Of a DNA stretch of 64,000 nucleotides, positions 19,525 to 29,424 are shown piece after piece (positions within the stretch are counted from its first letter, which is position 1; the number at the start of each line of letters is the position of its first letter). Position numbers and translations under genes: made by a program. The DNA lies in NCBI GenBank assembly GCA_030706685.1, contig JAUZOA010000008.1, positions 45,623-109,622 on the forward strand, written 5' to 3'. The stretch comes from Bacteroidota bacterium (GTDB lineage: Bacteria > Bacteroidota > Bacteroidia > Chitinophagales > Chitinophagaceae). The notes under the pieces are model-generated. The model worked only from the letters and a program-made list of their open reading frames with translations. It was not told the DNA's origin and did not search any database.

Positions 19525-19578
19525 CGAGGACATCTTCTAAGTTACAGTTCAGCAACAGGTATATCTAAATTCACCTTC

Positions 19579-20862
19579 TTGTATCCCAAAACAGTGAGAT
19601 TCGGAATTTTTCGGTTTAAGAAATCACCAGGAGTAAAAGTCGTCAGGCACGTATATATTTATGTTGCTTCTTATTTCCTGAATGCGGTTCTCTCGTTTTT
19701 GAGCATTTATCTTTTAACAAATTACCTGGGGGAGAACAGTACCCATGATTATGGGATTATTAATCTTTATAGCTCTTTTATTTCATTATTGACTCCTTTT
19801 ATCAGCTGCGGCATTGTGGCGCCCCTATCCGTTCAATATTATAAAAAGACACCGGAAGAATATCGCCAGTATTTTACCGATGCGGGGGCAGTAACGGTTG
19901 CCAGCCTTCTTCTTTTCACTGCTTTGTCATTCATTTTTCAATGGCCACTGGCCCGGTTCCTGCGGGTTACGCCTGCATGGATACTGGTACTGCCCCTGAC
20001 CGTCTGGTGGACAATGAACAATGAAGTAACCATGATGATGTACCGGATGAAGAACCAGCCCTGGGGATTTGCCTTCTTTTCACTTGGCCGCAACGTGACC
20101 GAGATCATCCTGACGATCATCCTCGTGATTGGATTACAGATGACCTGGCGCGGCCGGTTACTTTCAGCTACTATCGCGCCGGCTATGCTGGGATTGCTTT
20201 CCATCTATATATTGAATCGCTGGCAATTTATTACACGGCGCATTGATTGGAAACAGGCATGGCGTATTATCTGGATCAGTGCCCCTTTTATTTTTGAAAG
20301 ACTATCAGTGTTTGTATTGGGCAATTCAGATAAATATTTTATCGATAAATTCGATCTTCGCGGTACCGACCAGGTGGGTTTATACAGTGTAGCTGCGCAA
20401 ATTGCTTCCATCATTTTCCTTGTCATATTATCCATGAATAGTGCTTACCAGCCCTATCTTTTTCAAAACCTGGCTGCAAATAACCGGGAAAAAGTAAAAA
20501 AAATAACGTGGATGTACATCGGGGCGGCCGCAATCGTTGTAATCGGGTTGTTCATATCCATTCCCATTCTATTTCATTTTTTCATTGGCCGTCGTTTCTG
20601 GGGAGCTAAAATTTATGCTTATTACCTGAGCGGAGGTTATTTTATGTGGGCCGTTTATAATGCTTTCCTTGGCTATTTACTGTTTCATGGAAAGAACAGG
20701 TTGATACTTTATATCTCTATTTCCGGGATGGCTGTCTCAGTTTTATTAAATTTCTATATGGTACCGCATTATGGGGCCTTTGGTGCGGCGATTACCAGCA
20801 TAACTACTTATACATTCCTCGCGGCCATTTGCATAGCAGCTGCATGGAAATATTTTAAATAG
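19579..20862 (+). CDS. wzx: Polysaccharide flippase (Wzx/MATE-like)
   Basis: This is a 427-residue membrane protein with roughly twelve hydrophobic helices. It has an N-terminal ASYFLNAVLSFLSIYLLTNY helix, the EYRQYF interhelical segment, and a typical MVPHYGAFGAAITSITTY C-terminal region. It should flip undecaprenyl-linked repeat units across the inner membrane. No in-frame ATG lies upstream after the last stop at 19522; TTG at 19579 or GTG at 19594 could start it, so the N-terminus is uncertain. It is the second export route in the locus besides Wzm/Wzt. Confidence 0.83.
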   Translation: MYPKTVRFGIFRFKKSPGVKVVRHVYIYVASYFLNAVLSFLSIYLLTNYLGENSTHDYGIINLYSSFISLLTPFISCGIVAPLSVQYYKKTPEEYRQYFTDAGAVTVASLLLFTALSFIFQWPLARFLRVTPAWILVLPLTVWWTMNNEVTMMMYRMKNQPWGFAFFSLGRNVTEIILTIILVIGLQMTWRGRLLSATIAPAMLGLLSIYILNRWQFITRRIDWKQAWRIIWISAPFIFERLSVFVLGNSDKYFIDKFDLRGTDQVGLYSVAAQIASIIFLVILSMNSAYQPYLFQNLAANNREKVKKITWMYIGAAAIVVIGLFISIPILFHFFIGRRFWGAKIYAYYLSGGYFMWAVYNAFLGYLLFHGKNRLILYISISGMAVSVLLNFYMVPHYGAFGAAITSITTYTFLAAICIAAAWKYFK

Positions 20863-20870
20863 TAAAATCA

Positions 20871-21623
20871 ATGTCCTCTGAACGTCAACTTTTAGAATCT
20901 GAAGGCCGCTGGTGGGGTGAGCATGTTCATCGTTACCGGCAAGCTATAAAATATATCGAGCCCGGAAATAATGTATTGGATATAGCCTGCGGTACAGGTT
21001 TCGGCACCGATATACTGGCTTCCCATACAAACGGGAAAGTGATCGGCGGTGATATTTCGGCCGGGGCTATTGAAGAATGTAAACGTCACTGGAACAAGCC
21101 GAATATTGAATTCAGGGTGCTCGATGGAACCGCTTTAGAATTTAATGATCATTATTTCGATGTTATCGTTTCCTTTGAAACGATCGAACATACGACCAGC
21201 TATGCAAAAATGCTTGCCGAGTTTTCACGGGTCCTGAAACCGGGCGGCCGGCTTATTTTATCGACTCCTAATGCTGCCATTACATCGCCCGATGGGGTTA
21301 TTCACAATCCTTATCATACACAGGAGTTTCATTATGATGAGCTGAAAGAGTTGCTGGCGGGAGTTTTTCCGTCCCCACAGGTATATGGTCAGCGATACAG
21401 CCGCTATGATAAAAGTTCGGCGTGGAAAAAGATTGGCAACGTTTTCGAAAAAATAATGTTAGCTTTTGGCGTACGTAAATTGCCCTATGGTTTACGGAGC
21501 GGATTCATGAAATTTTGTTTCGGTTATCCACTGTACCCCAGGGCGGATGATTTTTTACTGGAAGACAATGTGACGAAAATAAAACAACAGGCACCTGTTT
21601 TATTTGCAGTTTGTAAAAAATAA
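20871..21623 (+). CDS. Class I SAM-dependent methyltransferase
   Basis: This 250-residue Methyltransf_11-type enzyme has motif I VLDIACGTGFGTDIL, GGDISAGAIEECK, the FDVIVSFETIEHT catalytic-loop motif, and RVLKPGGRLILSTPN. It begins 8 nt after the flippase stop and ends 3 nt before a GT2 gene, so it is part of the same transcription unit. It probably methylates a sugar or the glycan end. Confidence 0.87.
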   Translation: MSSERQLLESEGRWWGEHVHRYRQAIKYIEPGNNVLDIACGTGFGTDILASHTNGKVIGGDISAGAIEECKRHWNKPNIEFRVLDGTALEFNDHYFDVIVSFETIEHTTSYAKMLAEFSRVLKPGGRLILSTPNAAITSPDGVIHNPYHTQEFHYDELKELLAGVFPSPQVYGQRYSRYDKSSAWKKIGNVFEKIMLAFGVRKLPYGLRSGFMKFCFGYPLYPRADDFLLEDNVTKIKQQAPVLFAVCKK

Positions 21624-21626
21624 TAC

Positions 21627-22526
21627 ATGGAAAACCTTGTTAGCGTTATTATCCCTGTTTATAATGCTGCCTCCTATATTCAGCAAACAATAGAGTCGGC
21701 CCTCAACCAGACTTACCGGAATATAGAGCTGGTAGTAATGAATGACGGGTCAAAGGATAATTCAGAGGATATTATTCTCCGGTTACAAAAGAAAGATGCC
21801 CGCATACGATACCAGTATAAGGCTAATAGTGGCGTTTCCGATACCAGAAATAAGGGAATAGCTATTGCCCGGGGCCGTTACCTGGCTTTCCTGGACGCAG
21901 ACGATGTATGGAAGCCGGACAACCTGGAAAAAAAGATCAATGCGATTAAGCAGACGGGAAAAAAATGGGTATTCAGTAACCTTGAGTACATTGATGAAAG
22001 TAACAAGCCAATGATCGTTGAGCTCAGGAATTTCAAGCCTTACAATATATTGGACAATTTATTACTGTTTGAAGGAGATGTGGTACCCGGCCCCTGCAGT
22101 AATATTGTTGCTACCCGTGAGTTGTTTGGCGACGAGATTCGCTTCGATACCCGGATATCATCGCCGGCGGACCGGGATATTTGCCTTGAGTTGGCGGCCA
22201 GGGAAGAACCTTTTTTCCTGGATGAGAAATTATGGCTGTACAGGCTGCATAGCCAGAGCATGACCAGCGTCAATTACAAAGTTGTTGATGAAATGATATA
22301 CCTGTACAAAAAGGCAGATCAAAGAAAATGGTTCAGCAGCCCGAGACTCCGGCGAAAAGCGCTATCCAATGCCAATTTGATCCTGGCAGGTATCAGTTAT
22401 CATTTTCCTTCCCAGCGAAAAAGAGTAATAGGCTTTTTGATCAAATCGTTCTGGTACTCGCCTTTCAATGCGGTACAAAAAAAAATTCTGCCTATTTTTA
22501 GACGGTCAAAAAAAAGAAAAAAATAA
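21627..22526 (+). CDS. GT2-family glycosyltransferase
   Basis: This 299-residue GT-A enzyme has the N-terminal VSVIIPVYNAASYIQQTIES, VMNDGSKDNS, GVSDTRNKGI and the FLDADDVW metal-binding motif, all canonical. The C-terminus is basic (RRSKKRKK), which may help membrane association. It ends 7 nt before the next SDR start. Confidence 0.9.
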   Translation: MENLVSVIIPVYNAASYIQQTIESALNQTYRNIELVVMNDGSKDNSEDIILRLQKKDARIRYQYKANSGVSDTRNKGIAIARGRYLAFLDADDVWKPDNLEKKINAIKQTGKKWVFSNLEYIDESNKPMIVELRNFKPYNILDNLLLFEGDVVPGPCSNIVATRELFGDEIRFDTRISSPADRDICLELAAREEPFFLDEKLWLYRLHSQSMTSVNYKVVDEMIYLYKKADQRKWFSSPRLRRKALSNANLILAGISYHFPSQRKRVIGFLIKSFWYSPFNAVQKKILPIFRRSKKRKK

Positions 22527-22533
22527 TAATACT

Positions 22534-23478
22534 ATGCGAGTCTTAATAACCGGCGGAGCTGGTTTTATCCCTTCTTCCCTGGCGGATGCCTTGCTGAAAA
22601 GATCAGATACGGAAGTAGTGCTGGTAGATAATTTCCTGACGGGGAGAAAAGAAAATATCCCTTCGCATCCGCAATGCCGGTTTATCAAGAACGATGTAAA
22701 TAACTACAATGATATTGCCCCGGTATTTCTTGCTTTCCGGTTTGACTATGTGTTTCATTATGCGGCTGTAGTAGGAGTTAAGCGCACGCTCGAACACCCG
22801 GTCATGGTACTAAACGATATACAGGGAATCAGGAATGTACTGGATCTTTCCAAGAATACAGGAGTAAAAAGGATTTTCTTTTCATCTTCTTCTGAAGTAT
22901 ATGGCGAACCTGTACACCTGCCGCAACACGAACATACAACGCCACTTAATTCAAGACTGCCCTATGCGGTAGTTAAAAACGTAGGAGAATCGTTTTGCCG
23001 GTCCTACCAGCAGGAATATGGCCTTGATTTTACCTTATTCCGTTTTTTTAATACATACGGACCTAAACAAAGCCCGGACTTTGTAGTTTCCCGGTTTATC
23101 AATGCGGCTTTGGAAAACAAGGATATCACGATATACGGAGATGGTACGCAGACAAGAACCTTCTGTTACATTGATGACAACACAGAAGCCTGTATCAATG
23201 CGCTTACACAAAATTTATTTGTAAACGACGTGGTAAATATCGGCAATGATAAAGCTTTCACTATCCTTGAGTTGGCGGAAACGATTATCCGGCTTACCGA
23301 TTCAGATTCAAAAATTGTTCATCTTCCGCCATTGCCCGAAGGCGATATGACCCGCCGCCAGCCTGATATTGATAATATGAAGCAATTACTTAAAAGGGAT
23401 TTCATCTCCCTGGAAGAAGGATTATCAAGGATCATTGGCTCCAGGCAGAAAATTAAAAACTATAAATTGACAGTATGA
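22534..23478 (+). CDS. NAD-dependent epimerase/dehydratase (SDR) with atypical glycine motif
   Basis: ATG at 22534 is preferred because it sits directly before the MRVLITGG strand and 7 nt after the GT2 stop; this gives 314 residues. Catalytic Ser (SSSSEVYGEP) and Tyr/Lys (PYAVVK) are present. The third glycine of the TGxxGxxG dinucleotide-binding motif is Pro (GGAGFIPSS), which is odd for an extended SDR. The rest (NTYGPKQSPDFV, GDGTQTRTFCYIDD) resembles UDP-glucuronate decarboxylase or epimerase-type SDRs. It overlaps galE by 4 nt. Confidence 0.82.
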   Translation: MRVLITGGAGFIPSSLADALLKRSDTEVVLVDNFLTGRKENIPSHPQCRFIKNDVNNYNDIAPVFLAFRFDYVFHYAAVVGVKRTLEHPVMVLNDIQGIRNVLDLSKNTGVKRIFFSSSSEVYGEPVHLPQHEHTTPLNSRLPYAVVKNVGESFCRSYQQEYGLDFTLFRFFNTYGPKQSPDFVVSRFINAALENKDITIYGDGTQTRTFCYIDDNTEACINALTQNLFVNDVVNIGNDKAFTILELAETIIRLTDSDSKIVHLPPLPEGDMTRRQPDIDNMKQLLKRDFISLEEGLSRIIGSRQKIKNYKLTV

Positions 23479-24488
23479 CGATCCTGGTAACAGGCGGTTG
23501 TGGTTATATCGGCGCTCACACAATCGTGGATCTCCTGGAGAACGGGTACGATGTGATTTGTGTGGATAATAATTCCCGTTCTGCAACACGATTACTCGAA
23601 GGTGCGGAGAAAATCGCCGGCCGCAAGGTGATGAATTATAAAACCGACCTCTGTGATTTTGAAGCGACACGTAAAATATTCGAACAACACCCGGTAGAGG
23701 GTATCATTCATTTTGCAGCCTTTAAAGCTGTGGATGAGTCGGTACGGGAACCCTTGTTATACTTTCAGAATAACCTTATTTCACAGATTAATATGCTCCG
23801 TTGTGCAGAAGAATATAAAGTGCATCATTTTGTATTTTCCTCATCCTGCAGCGTGTATGGCAATGCCGATGTGATCCCCGTTACTGAAGAAACACCATTG
23901 AAAAAAGCCGAATCGCCTTATGGAAGGACCAAGCAGATTGGGGAGGATATGATCAGCGATCTTGCCAAAGTATCGGCCGGGCGTTTCATTCTATTGCGTT
24001 ATTTTAACCCGGTTGGCGCACATCCCTCCGCTATTATCGGGGAAGTTCCTTTTGGAAAACCATCCAACCTGGTTCCTGCCATTACACAATTTGCAGCGGG
24101 TAAATTGCCATTCCTGAAAGTATACGGTACGGATTATGATACAAGAGACGGATCCTGCATCAGGGATTTTGTTCATGTATGCGATATAGCCCACGCACAT
24201 ACACTGGCTATGGATTACCTGGCAAAAAATAACAACGGCACGAATTGCGAAATATTGAACCTCGGTACCGGTAATGGTGTAACAGTTCTGGAAGCTATTC
24301 ACGCTTTTGAAAAAGTTACAGGAAAGAAACTTGATTATACTATGGCAGAAAGGAGAACGGGAGATGTAGTAGCCGTCTATGCCAATAATGATAAGGCCAG
24401 GAAACTGCTTGGCTGGTCTCCCAGGTACGGTCTTGAAGATATGATGAGGACTGCCTGGGAATGGGAATTGGTTTTAGACGGGCGCTGA
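23475..24488 (+). CDS. galE: UDP-glucose 4-epimerase
   Basis: At 337 residues this is the normal GalE length. It has the N-terminal VTGGCGYIGAH motif, the HFAAFKAVDESV segment, SSSCSVYG, YGRTK for the Tyr/Lys pair, and the RYFNPVGAHPSA loop, all canonical for GalE. It interconverts UDP-glucose and UDP-galactose (possibly also the N-acetyl forms), supplying galactose donors for this locus. It is coupled by a 4-nt overlap to the upstream SDR. Confidence 0.92.
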   Translation: MTILVTGGCGYIGAHTIVDLLENGYDVICVDNNSRSATRLLEGAEKIAGRKVMNYKTDLCDFEATRKIFEQHPVEGIIHFAAFKAVDESVREPLLYFQNNLISQINMLRCAEEYKVHHFVFSSSCSVYGNADVIPVTEETPLKKAESPYGRTKQIGEDMISDLAKVSAGRFILLRYFNPVGAHPSAIIGEVPFGKPSNLVPAITQFAAGKLPFLKVYGTDYDTRDGSCIRDFVHVCDIAHAHTLAMDYLAKNNNGTNCEILNLGTGNGVTVLEAIHAFEKVTGKKLDYTMAERRTGDVVAVYANNDKARKLLGWSPRYGLEDMMRTAWEWELVLDGR

Positions 24489-24623
24489 TAAACCAGATGT
24501 TAATAACGAAATACACGAAATAGATTTTAATAATTTACATCCGGCAAACCCGGGAAGATGAAATTCCGATGATCTTGTCCTTCAAATTTGGCACAGCTTT
24601 CCATCATAAAAAAAACAGGTCAC

Positions 24624-25592
24624 ATGATAACATTAATTAACCCTTACAACAATCATCCTGTTGTTGAAAAAAAAGAAGGATATGAAGACGACACCGGGGA
24701 GTTCTTCCCCAGGTCGGAAGGCGTAGTCCGGTTTGTCAAAGAATCGAATTATGCGGATAATTTCGGATTTCAATGGAACAAATTCCAAAAAACACAGATT
24801 GACCGTGTCCACAAAAACCTTTCTCACAGCAGGGACCGCTTTTTTACAGTAAGCGGCTGGGATAAGGATTCCCTGAAAGGTTTGGATGTCCTGGAAGTGG
24901 GAAGCGGGGCCGGAAGGTTTTCACAGGTAATACTGGATTATACTGAAGCCAACCTGTACAGCCTGGATTATTCGGATGCCGTAGCGGCTAATTACCGCAA
25001 TAACGGGCATCATAGCGATCGTTTTCATTTATTCCAGGCAAGTATCTATGAAATGCCTTTCAAAAATGATTCCTTTGATAAGGTATTTTGTTTTGGAGTA
25101 CTGCAGCATACGCCGGATTTTAAGAAATCTGTACAATGCCTGATCGAAAAAGCGAAACCGGGGGGTGAGATTGTTGTAGATTTTTATGCCGTCAAAGGCT
25201 GGTGGTCAAAAATATCCGCCAAGTATATACTTCGGCCGATCACGAAAAGGATGTCGCATAAAAGATTATTGAGGATAATTGAAAGAAATGCCGGCTGGAT
25301 GATCAAATGCAGTTCCTTTTTTCAAAAGATCGGGATCGGGAAAGTGGCGAATCGTTTTTTACCTATCTGTGATATCGAGGGTACTATACCACCGGGTCTT
25401 TCAAAAGAGAATTTAAAAGAATTAGTGATACTGGATACTTTTGATATGTTCTCGCCGGAGCATGATCATCCCCAGAGAGTTGAACAGGTTGCCGAATGGT
25501 TCAAAGAATTTAATGTTGAAGTTACTTACGCGGGATTGGTAAGTTATGCCGGTGGTTTTAAGATCGCGGCAGTAAGAGGGATTAAAAAATAA
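24624..25592 (+). CDS. SAM-dependent methyltransferase
   Basis: ATG at 24624 gives 322 residues and is preferred over a TTG at 24588. An N-terminal segment of about 90 residues (including GFQWNKFQKTQID) precedes motif I VLEVGSGAGRFSQVI. Motif IV-like KVFCFGVLQHTPD and EKAKPGGEIVVD follow. A C-terminal part of about 100 residues extends beyond the core, as in small-molecule C- or O-methyltransferases with an N-terminal Trm112-like segment. It stands alone with 135 nt upstream and 146 nt downstream, so it may have its own promoter. Confidence 0.83.
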   Translation: MITLINPYNNHPVVEKKEGYEDDTGEFFPRSEGVVRFVKESNYADNFGFQWNKFQKTQIDRVHKNLSHSRDRFFTVSGWDKDSLKGLDVLEVGSGAGRFSQVILDYTEANLYSLDYSDAVAANYRNNGHHSDRFHLFQASIYEMPFKNDSFDKVFCFGVLQHTPDFKKSVQCLIEKAKPGGEIVVDFYAVKGWWSKISAKYILRPITKRMSHKRLLRIIERNAGWMIKCSSFFQKIGIGKVANRFLPICDIEGTIPPGLSKENLKELVILDTFDMFSPEHDHPQRVEQVAEWFKEFNVEVTYAGLVSYAGGFKIAAVRGIKK

Positions 25593-25738
25593 GGAAGAGT
25601 GTGCTGAATCTTATTTTGAAAGTGGTACCGGTAACTGCCAGGATCAAGATTTCAAAATAATGACCCCTGTCACGGTTTTTTAGTATTTTTATTACTGCTT
25701 GTTCATTTCACAATATCCCGGAAATCCAAACCAGACTT

Positions 25739-26638
25739 ATGAAAAGGCTATTCTATTTTTTGCAAGCAATATTCCTTCTTCTTTTTATAGTAACCTTTAT
25801 TCCCGCTATCCTGGAATTTACAGGTTCTTCATTGCTTGCAAAATTGAATCCTTCAAAGCCTGTTTATAACAACATAGAATCCTTCAATCCTTCTCTTCAG
25901 CGTCTTAACAGTATTAAAAAACTGGAAACGTATTGCGACAGTATTTATGAAGCAAGGAATGCATCAGGAAATTTTAGCCAGGCAGAAAAAGACTATCCGG
26001 TAATAGCTTCTGAAGTTGTCAGGGAAAAATTTTACCATGGCCTGTCCAGTTTTGGTTTTGGTAATAACTATCTGGGATACCTGATGAACCCGCGTTTTGC
26101 CGGTATGGCTTTAAATGCCCCGGTATTGCCCGGGGATATTGTAAAATATCCATACGGAATTTGCAGCCAGCAGGCAGCCGTGTTTATGAATATAGTAAAG
26201 GATAAAGGATACCTGGCCCGGAAGATCGGATTTTATACGCCCGAAATCAGCGGTCATTTTTGCACAGAAGTATTTTACCGGGACGGATGGCATTTTTTTG
26301 ATACCGATATTGAACCGGATATGCAGGTGCTCAGTCAATACGATCATCCGGGTATCAAATTTCTTGTAGATCACCCTGATATCATTACAAAAGCCTACGC
26401 CAAAATGGATCCGGTAAAGGTGATGGCACTCTTCAGTACCTATACCTATGGAAAACCGGATGAGCGATTGGCGCCAAAAGCAGCTATTTATCAAAAAGTC
26501 ACAAAGTTTTTATCATATACTATCTGGATTTTATTCCTGCTGGCTTTTATTATGAGTCGCAGGAAATATCTCAGGTTAAGCAATCGTCAATATGTGCGGA
26601 ATCGCAGGGTTTCTGTCCACCACCTACAACCAGGATGA
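25739..26638 (+). CDS. Membrane-anchored transglutaminase-like (Cys-His-Asp) protein
   Basis: This 299-residue protein has an N-terminal membrane helix (residues 3-25) and a second near residues 257-273, leaving a domain of about 230 residues between them, probably periplasmic. That domain has Cys142 in GICSQQAAVF, His173 in GHFCTEVFY and Asp188 in WHFFDTD; the spacing fits the transglutaminase/papain-like triad. It could be a peptidase, an amidase or a cross-linking enzyme acting at the cell surface. Its 3' end overlaps the asparagine-synthase gene by 47 nt, unusually long for this locus. The catalytic reading is by eye. Confidence 0.65.
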   Translation: MKRLFYFLQAIFLLLFIVTFIPAILEFTGSSLLAKLNPSKPVYNNIESFNPSLQRLNSIKKLETYCDSIYEARNASGNFSQAEKDYPVIASEVVREKFYHGLSSFGFGNNYLGYLMNPRFAGMALNAPVLPGDIVKYPYGICSQQAAVFMNIVKDKGYLARKIGFYTPEISGHFCTEVFYRDGWHFFDTDIEPDMQVLSQYDHPGIKFLVDHPDIITKAYAKMDPVKVMALFSTYTYGKPDERLAPKAAIYQKVTKFLSYTIWILFLLAFIMSRRKYLRLSNRQYVRNRRVSVHHLQPG

Positions 26639-28436
26639 TCTTTGCAGGATCACCCGATCTGTCAGTCATCGCGGCCCCGACGCCGAAGGTTTCTATTTCA
26701 ATGCGGAAGATGGCATTGGACTGGGGCACCGCCGGCTAAGTATTATTGATCTGTCGGCAGCGGCCAACCAGCCTTTTTATTCAAAGGACAGGCGCTACGT
26801 GATGATCTTTAACGGCGAGATCTATAATTTCAGGGATTTGATCCGCCGGTATAACCTGCAAACATCCACTTCTTCAGATACGGAAGTCGTGATCGAATTA
26901 TTTGCCCGTCATGGTGTAGAGGTGATCAAAGAGCTCAATGGCATGTTCGCCCTCGCTATCTGGGACACCAGGGACAAAGAACTTTTTATTTTCAGGGACA
27001 GGTTCGGGGTAAAACCTTTATTTTATTACCGGGATGAGCAACACCTGGTCTTTGCCTCAGAATTAAAAGCCATCAAAGCAAATGGCAGGATCAGCCTCGA
27101 AGTAAATGAGCAATCATTCGGCTACTATTTTCATCTCGGCTTTATTCCGGGGCCGCATACCGCCTACAAGAAAGTCTTCAAACTTAATCCCGGCGAATAC
27201 ATTCGTATCCGCAACCAAAAACTGCATATTGAAAAATTTGTCAGCCTTTCTCAATTTGCCGCAGAAAAAACGATTACTGATGAAACCGAAGCGCTGAATA
27301 AAATAGAAGAGCTGCTGGCCAAAGCTGTGGAAAGACAAACCATCGCAGATGTTCCGCTGGGCGTATTTCTCAGCGGCGGTACCGATTCAAGTCTTATAGC
27401 TGCATTAACCAAAAAAGTAAGCGGGGGTAAAATAAAAACATTTTCTGTCGGCTTCAGCAACAGCAGTTTTGATGAATTGCCCTATGCTTCCAAAGTGGCA
27501 AAATATCTCGATACGGAGCATCATGAGATACATATTACTGATAAGCAGATGCTCGATAAATTATATGAGATTATTGACGCCTATGACGAACCTTATATCA
27601 TCGCATCGGGCTTTCCTACATTCTCCATCTCGGAGTTCACCCGCAAACATGTAACCGTAGCGTTGAGCGGGGAAGGTTCAGATGAAATGTTTATGGGTTA
27701 CGGCTTTCATCTCTGGGCAAAACGTATGGAACAGTTTCCACTCAAACAATTGGGCGGCCTGATAGGAAGAGGGCTGATGATGAGCCAGAATATCGCTCAT
27801 CAACAGAAAGGAAGATTATTTAAAAATGCCGGAAAATATTTTGCCCAGAGTCATATTTTCAGCCAGGAACAATTTTATTTTTCAATTGATGATATTGCCA
27901 GTCATTTTTCACCCTGCTGCGGACAGGCTTCACTGCAAAAATTTGGAATGGATTTCCCCTCTCAAAGAAAGTTCAATGCCGAAGAAAAGCAATCCTGGTT
28001 TGATATCAATGTTTACCTCGTGGATGATCTTTTGACAAAAGTGGACCGTGCCAGTATGCATTATGGCCTGGAAGCACGCGTACCTTTCCTGGATAATGAC
28101 CTGTTCAATTATGTGATCAACCTGGACAGTAAGCTTAAGATCAATAACGGCAATGGCAAATACCTGCTCAAAAAAATTCTTTATAAGTATATCCCGGAAG
28201 AATACTTTAACCGTCGCAAGTGGGGATTTGCCCCGCCTCTGGTAAAATGGATGAAATCAGACCTGCGCCCCGTCATAGAAACTTATCTGGAACCATCCAT
28301 TGTCAGCAACTTTGGCCTTGTCAACAACGATTATGTTCAACGATTAAAAAAGGAATACTACAAGGGTAATGACCGGTTGTATAATAAAATCTGGTTGCTG
28401 GCATTAATACATATCTGGCTTAGCCGGAATACCTGA
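26592..28436 (+). CDS. asnB: Asparagine synthase-like glutamine amidotransferase
   Basis: This 614-residue protein begins MCGIAGFL, so processing exposes Cys2 as the glutaminase nucleophile. The N-terminal GATase-II domain has SHRGPDAEG, GHRRLSIIDL and FNGEIYNF. The C-terminal synthase domain has the ATP-binding SGGTDSSL and SGEGSDEMF. In polysaccharide loci such enzymes often amidate carboxyl groups of uronic acids rather than make free asparagine; which applies here is unknown. A paralogue lies at 34769. Confidence 0.88.
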   Translation: MCGIAGFLSTTYNQDDLCRITRSVSHRGPDAEGFYFNAEDGIGLGHRRLSIIDLSAAANQPFYSKDRRYVMIFNGEIYNFRDLIRRYNLQTSTSSDTEVVIELFARHGVEVIKELNGMFALAIWDTRDKELFIFRDRFGVKPLFYYRDEQHLVFASELKAIKANGRISLEVNEQSFGYYFHLGFIPGPHTAYKKVFKLNPGEYIRIRNQKLHIEKFVSLSQFAAEKTITDETEALNKIEELLAKAVERQTIADVPLGVFLSGGTDSSLIAALTKKVSGGKIKTFSVGFSNSSFDELPYASKVAKYLDTEHHEIHITDKQMLDKLYEIIDAYDEPYIIASGFPTFSISEFTRKHVTVALSGEGSDEMFMGYGFHLWAKRMEQFPLKQLGGLIGRGLMMSQNIAHQQKGRLFKNAGKYFAQSHIFSQEQFYFSIDDIASHFSPCCGQASLQKFGMDFPSQRKFNAEEKQSWFDINVYLVDDLLTKVDRASMHYGLEARVPFLDNDLFNYVINLDSKLKINNGNGKYLLKKILYKYIPEEYFNRRKWGFAPPLVKWMKSDLRPVIETYLEPSIVSNFGLVNNDYVQRLKKEYYKGNDRLYNKIWLLALIHIWLSRNT

Positions 28437-28437
28437 C

Positions 28438-29424
28438 ATGATAAAGGCTCTTTTTTTTAAGATGGGATATCATCTCCGTCTTCATCGTTTCTTTAAATCA
28501 TCCGGGCCCGGATCAGCGGTTACCGCTCTCTGCCTGCACAGGATCAATCCTGTCAATGATATTCTTTTTCCGCCTTTGACACCCGGAGTTTTTGCAGCGC
28601 TGATCCGTATCCTTAAAAAAGAATATGAAATCACTGGCTTTGAAGGCATTCATGAATTAGTAGCATCGCCATCGCGCAAAAAGCCGGCCCTGGTTCTTTC
28701 CTTTGATGATGGGTACAAAGACTTCCTCGAGTACGGCTTACCCATAATACGCAAAGAAAAAATTACAGTCAATCATAATATCGTTATTAACTGCGCCGAG
28801 ACAGGCCAGCTTATCTGGACACAGCGGCTCAACAATATACTTTCCTGGCTGGCCGCCACCCAAAAAACACTGGATATTGATTTTGCTGATATTTCAATGC
28901 ACAAAAAAGTGGAGGGTCAGCTTTTGGCGGTCAAAGCTGAATTATTCAGGATATTATTTTCCCGGCCCTATACATTTGTTGACGCGCTGACTACATCGCT
29001 TGAAAAAAAATATTCTTTTAGTCAACCCGCAGGTGAAATGATGAACTGGGAGGATATCATTACCTGCCAGAAAGAAGGAGTTGAAATCGGTTCACATACT
29101 ATATGTCATGGCTCATTGGGACATTATGATGATGCTGCATTTGTCAATAACGAAATCGCCGGCTCAAAAAAGATACTGGAAGAAAAGTTGAAACAACCGG
29201 TTCACTCATTAGCTTTTCCAAATGGATGGGCGCATCCCGCTGCTTACGAGGCGGCCATTAAAGCCGGTTACAAAAACCTGCTGCTGATTGATAGTGTCAA
29301 ATACGATTTTGATTTAAAGCCGGGTCCCTGTATTTATCCTTATAAAAGAATATTGGTAGGCCATCCCTCTGTTTATGAGAATGTCTTTAATATAGCGGGA
29401 TTTCACAAAGCCCTGAGGAGATAA
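28438..29424 (+). CDS. Polysaccharide deacetylase (NodB-like)
   Basis: This 328-residue protein has the NodB catalytic start LSFDDGYKDF (Asp-Asp) near residue 87 and a metal-binding HxxxH in GSHTICHGSL. The C-terminal FPNGWAHPAAYEAA segment matches the family. No signal peptide is evident, so it probably acts on a lipid-linked or nucleotide-linked substrate in the cytoplasm. It starts one base after the asnB-like gene, and its stop overlaps the next start (TAATG). Confidence 0.82.
   Translation: MIKALFFKMGYHLRLHRFFKSSGPGSAVTALCLHRINPVNDILFPPLTPGVFAALIRILKKEYEITGFEGIHELVASPSRKKPALVLSFDDGYKDFLEYGLPIIRKEKITVNHNIVINCAETGQLIWTQRLNNILSWLAATQKTLDIDFADISMHKKVEGQLLAVKAELFRILFSRPYTFVDALTTSLEKKYSFSQPAGEMMNWEDIITCQKEGVEIGSHTICHGSLGHYDDAAFVNNEIAGSKKILEEKLKQPVHSLAFPNGWAHPAAYEAAIKAGYKNLLLIDSVKYDFDLKPGPCIYPYKRILVGHPSVYENVFNIAGFHKALRR

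Noticed and set aside
22468..22533. Upstream extension of the SDR start into the GT2 gene
   Set aside because: It would add a basic, non-conserved segment and overlap the upstream CDS; ATG at 22534 fits the Rossmann start.
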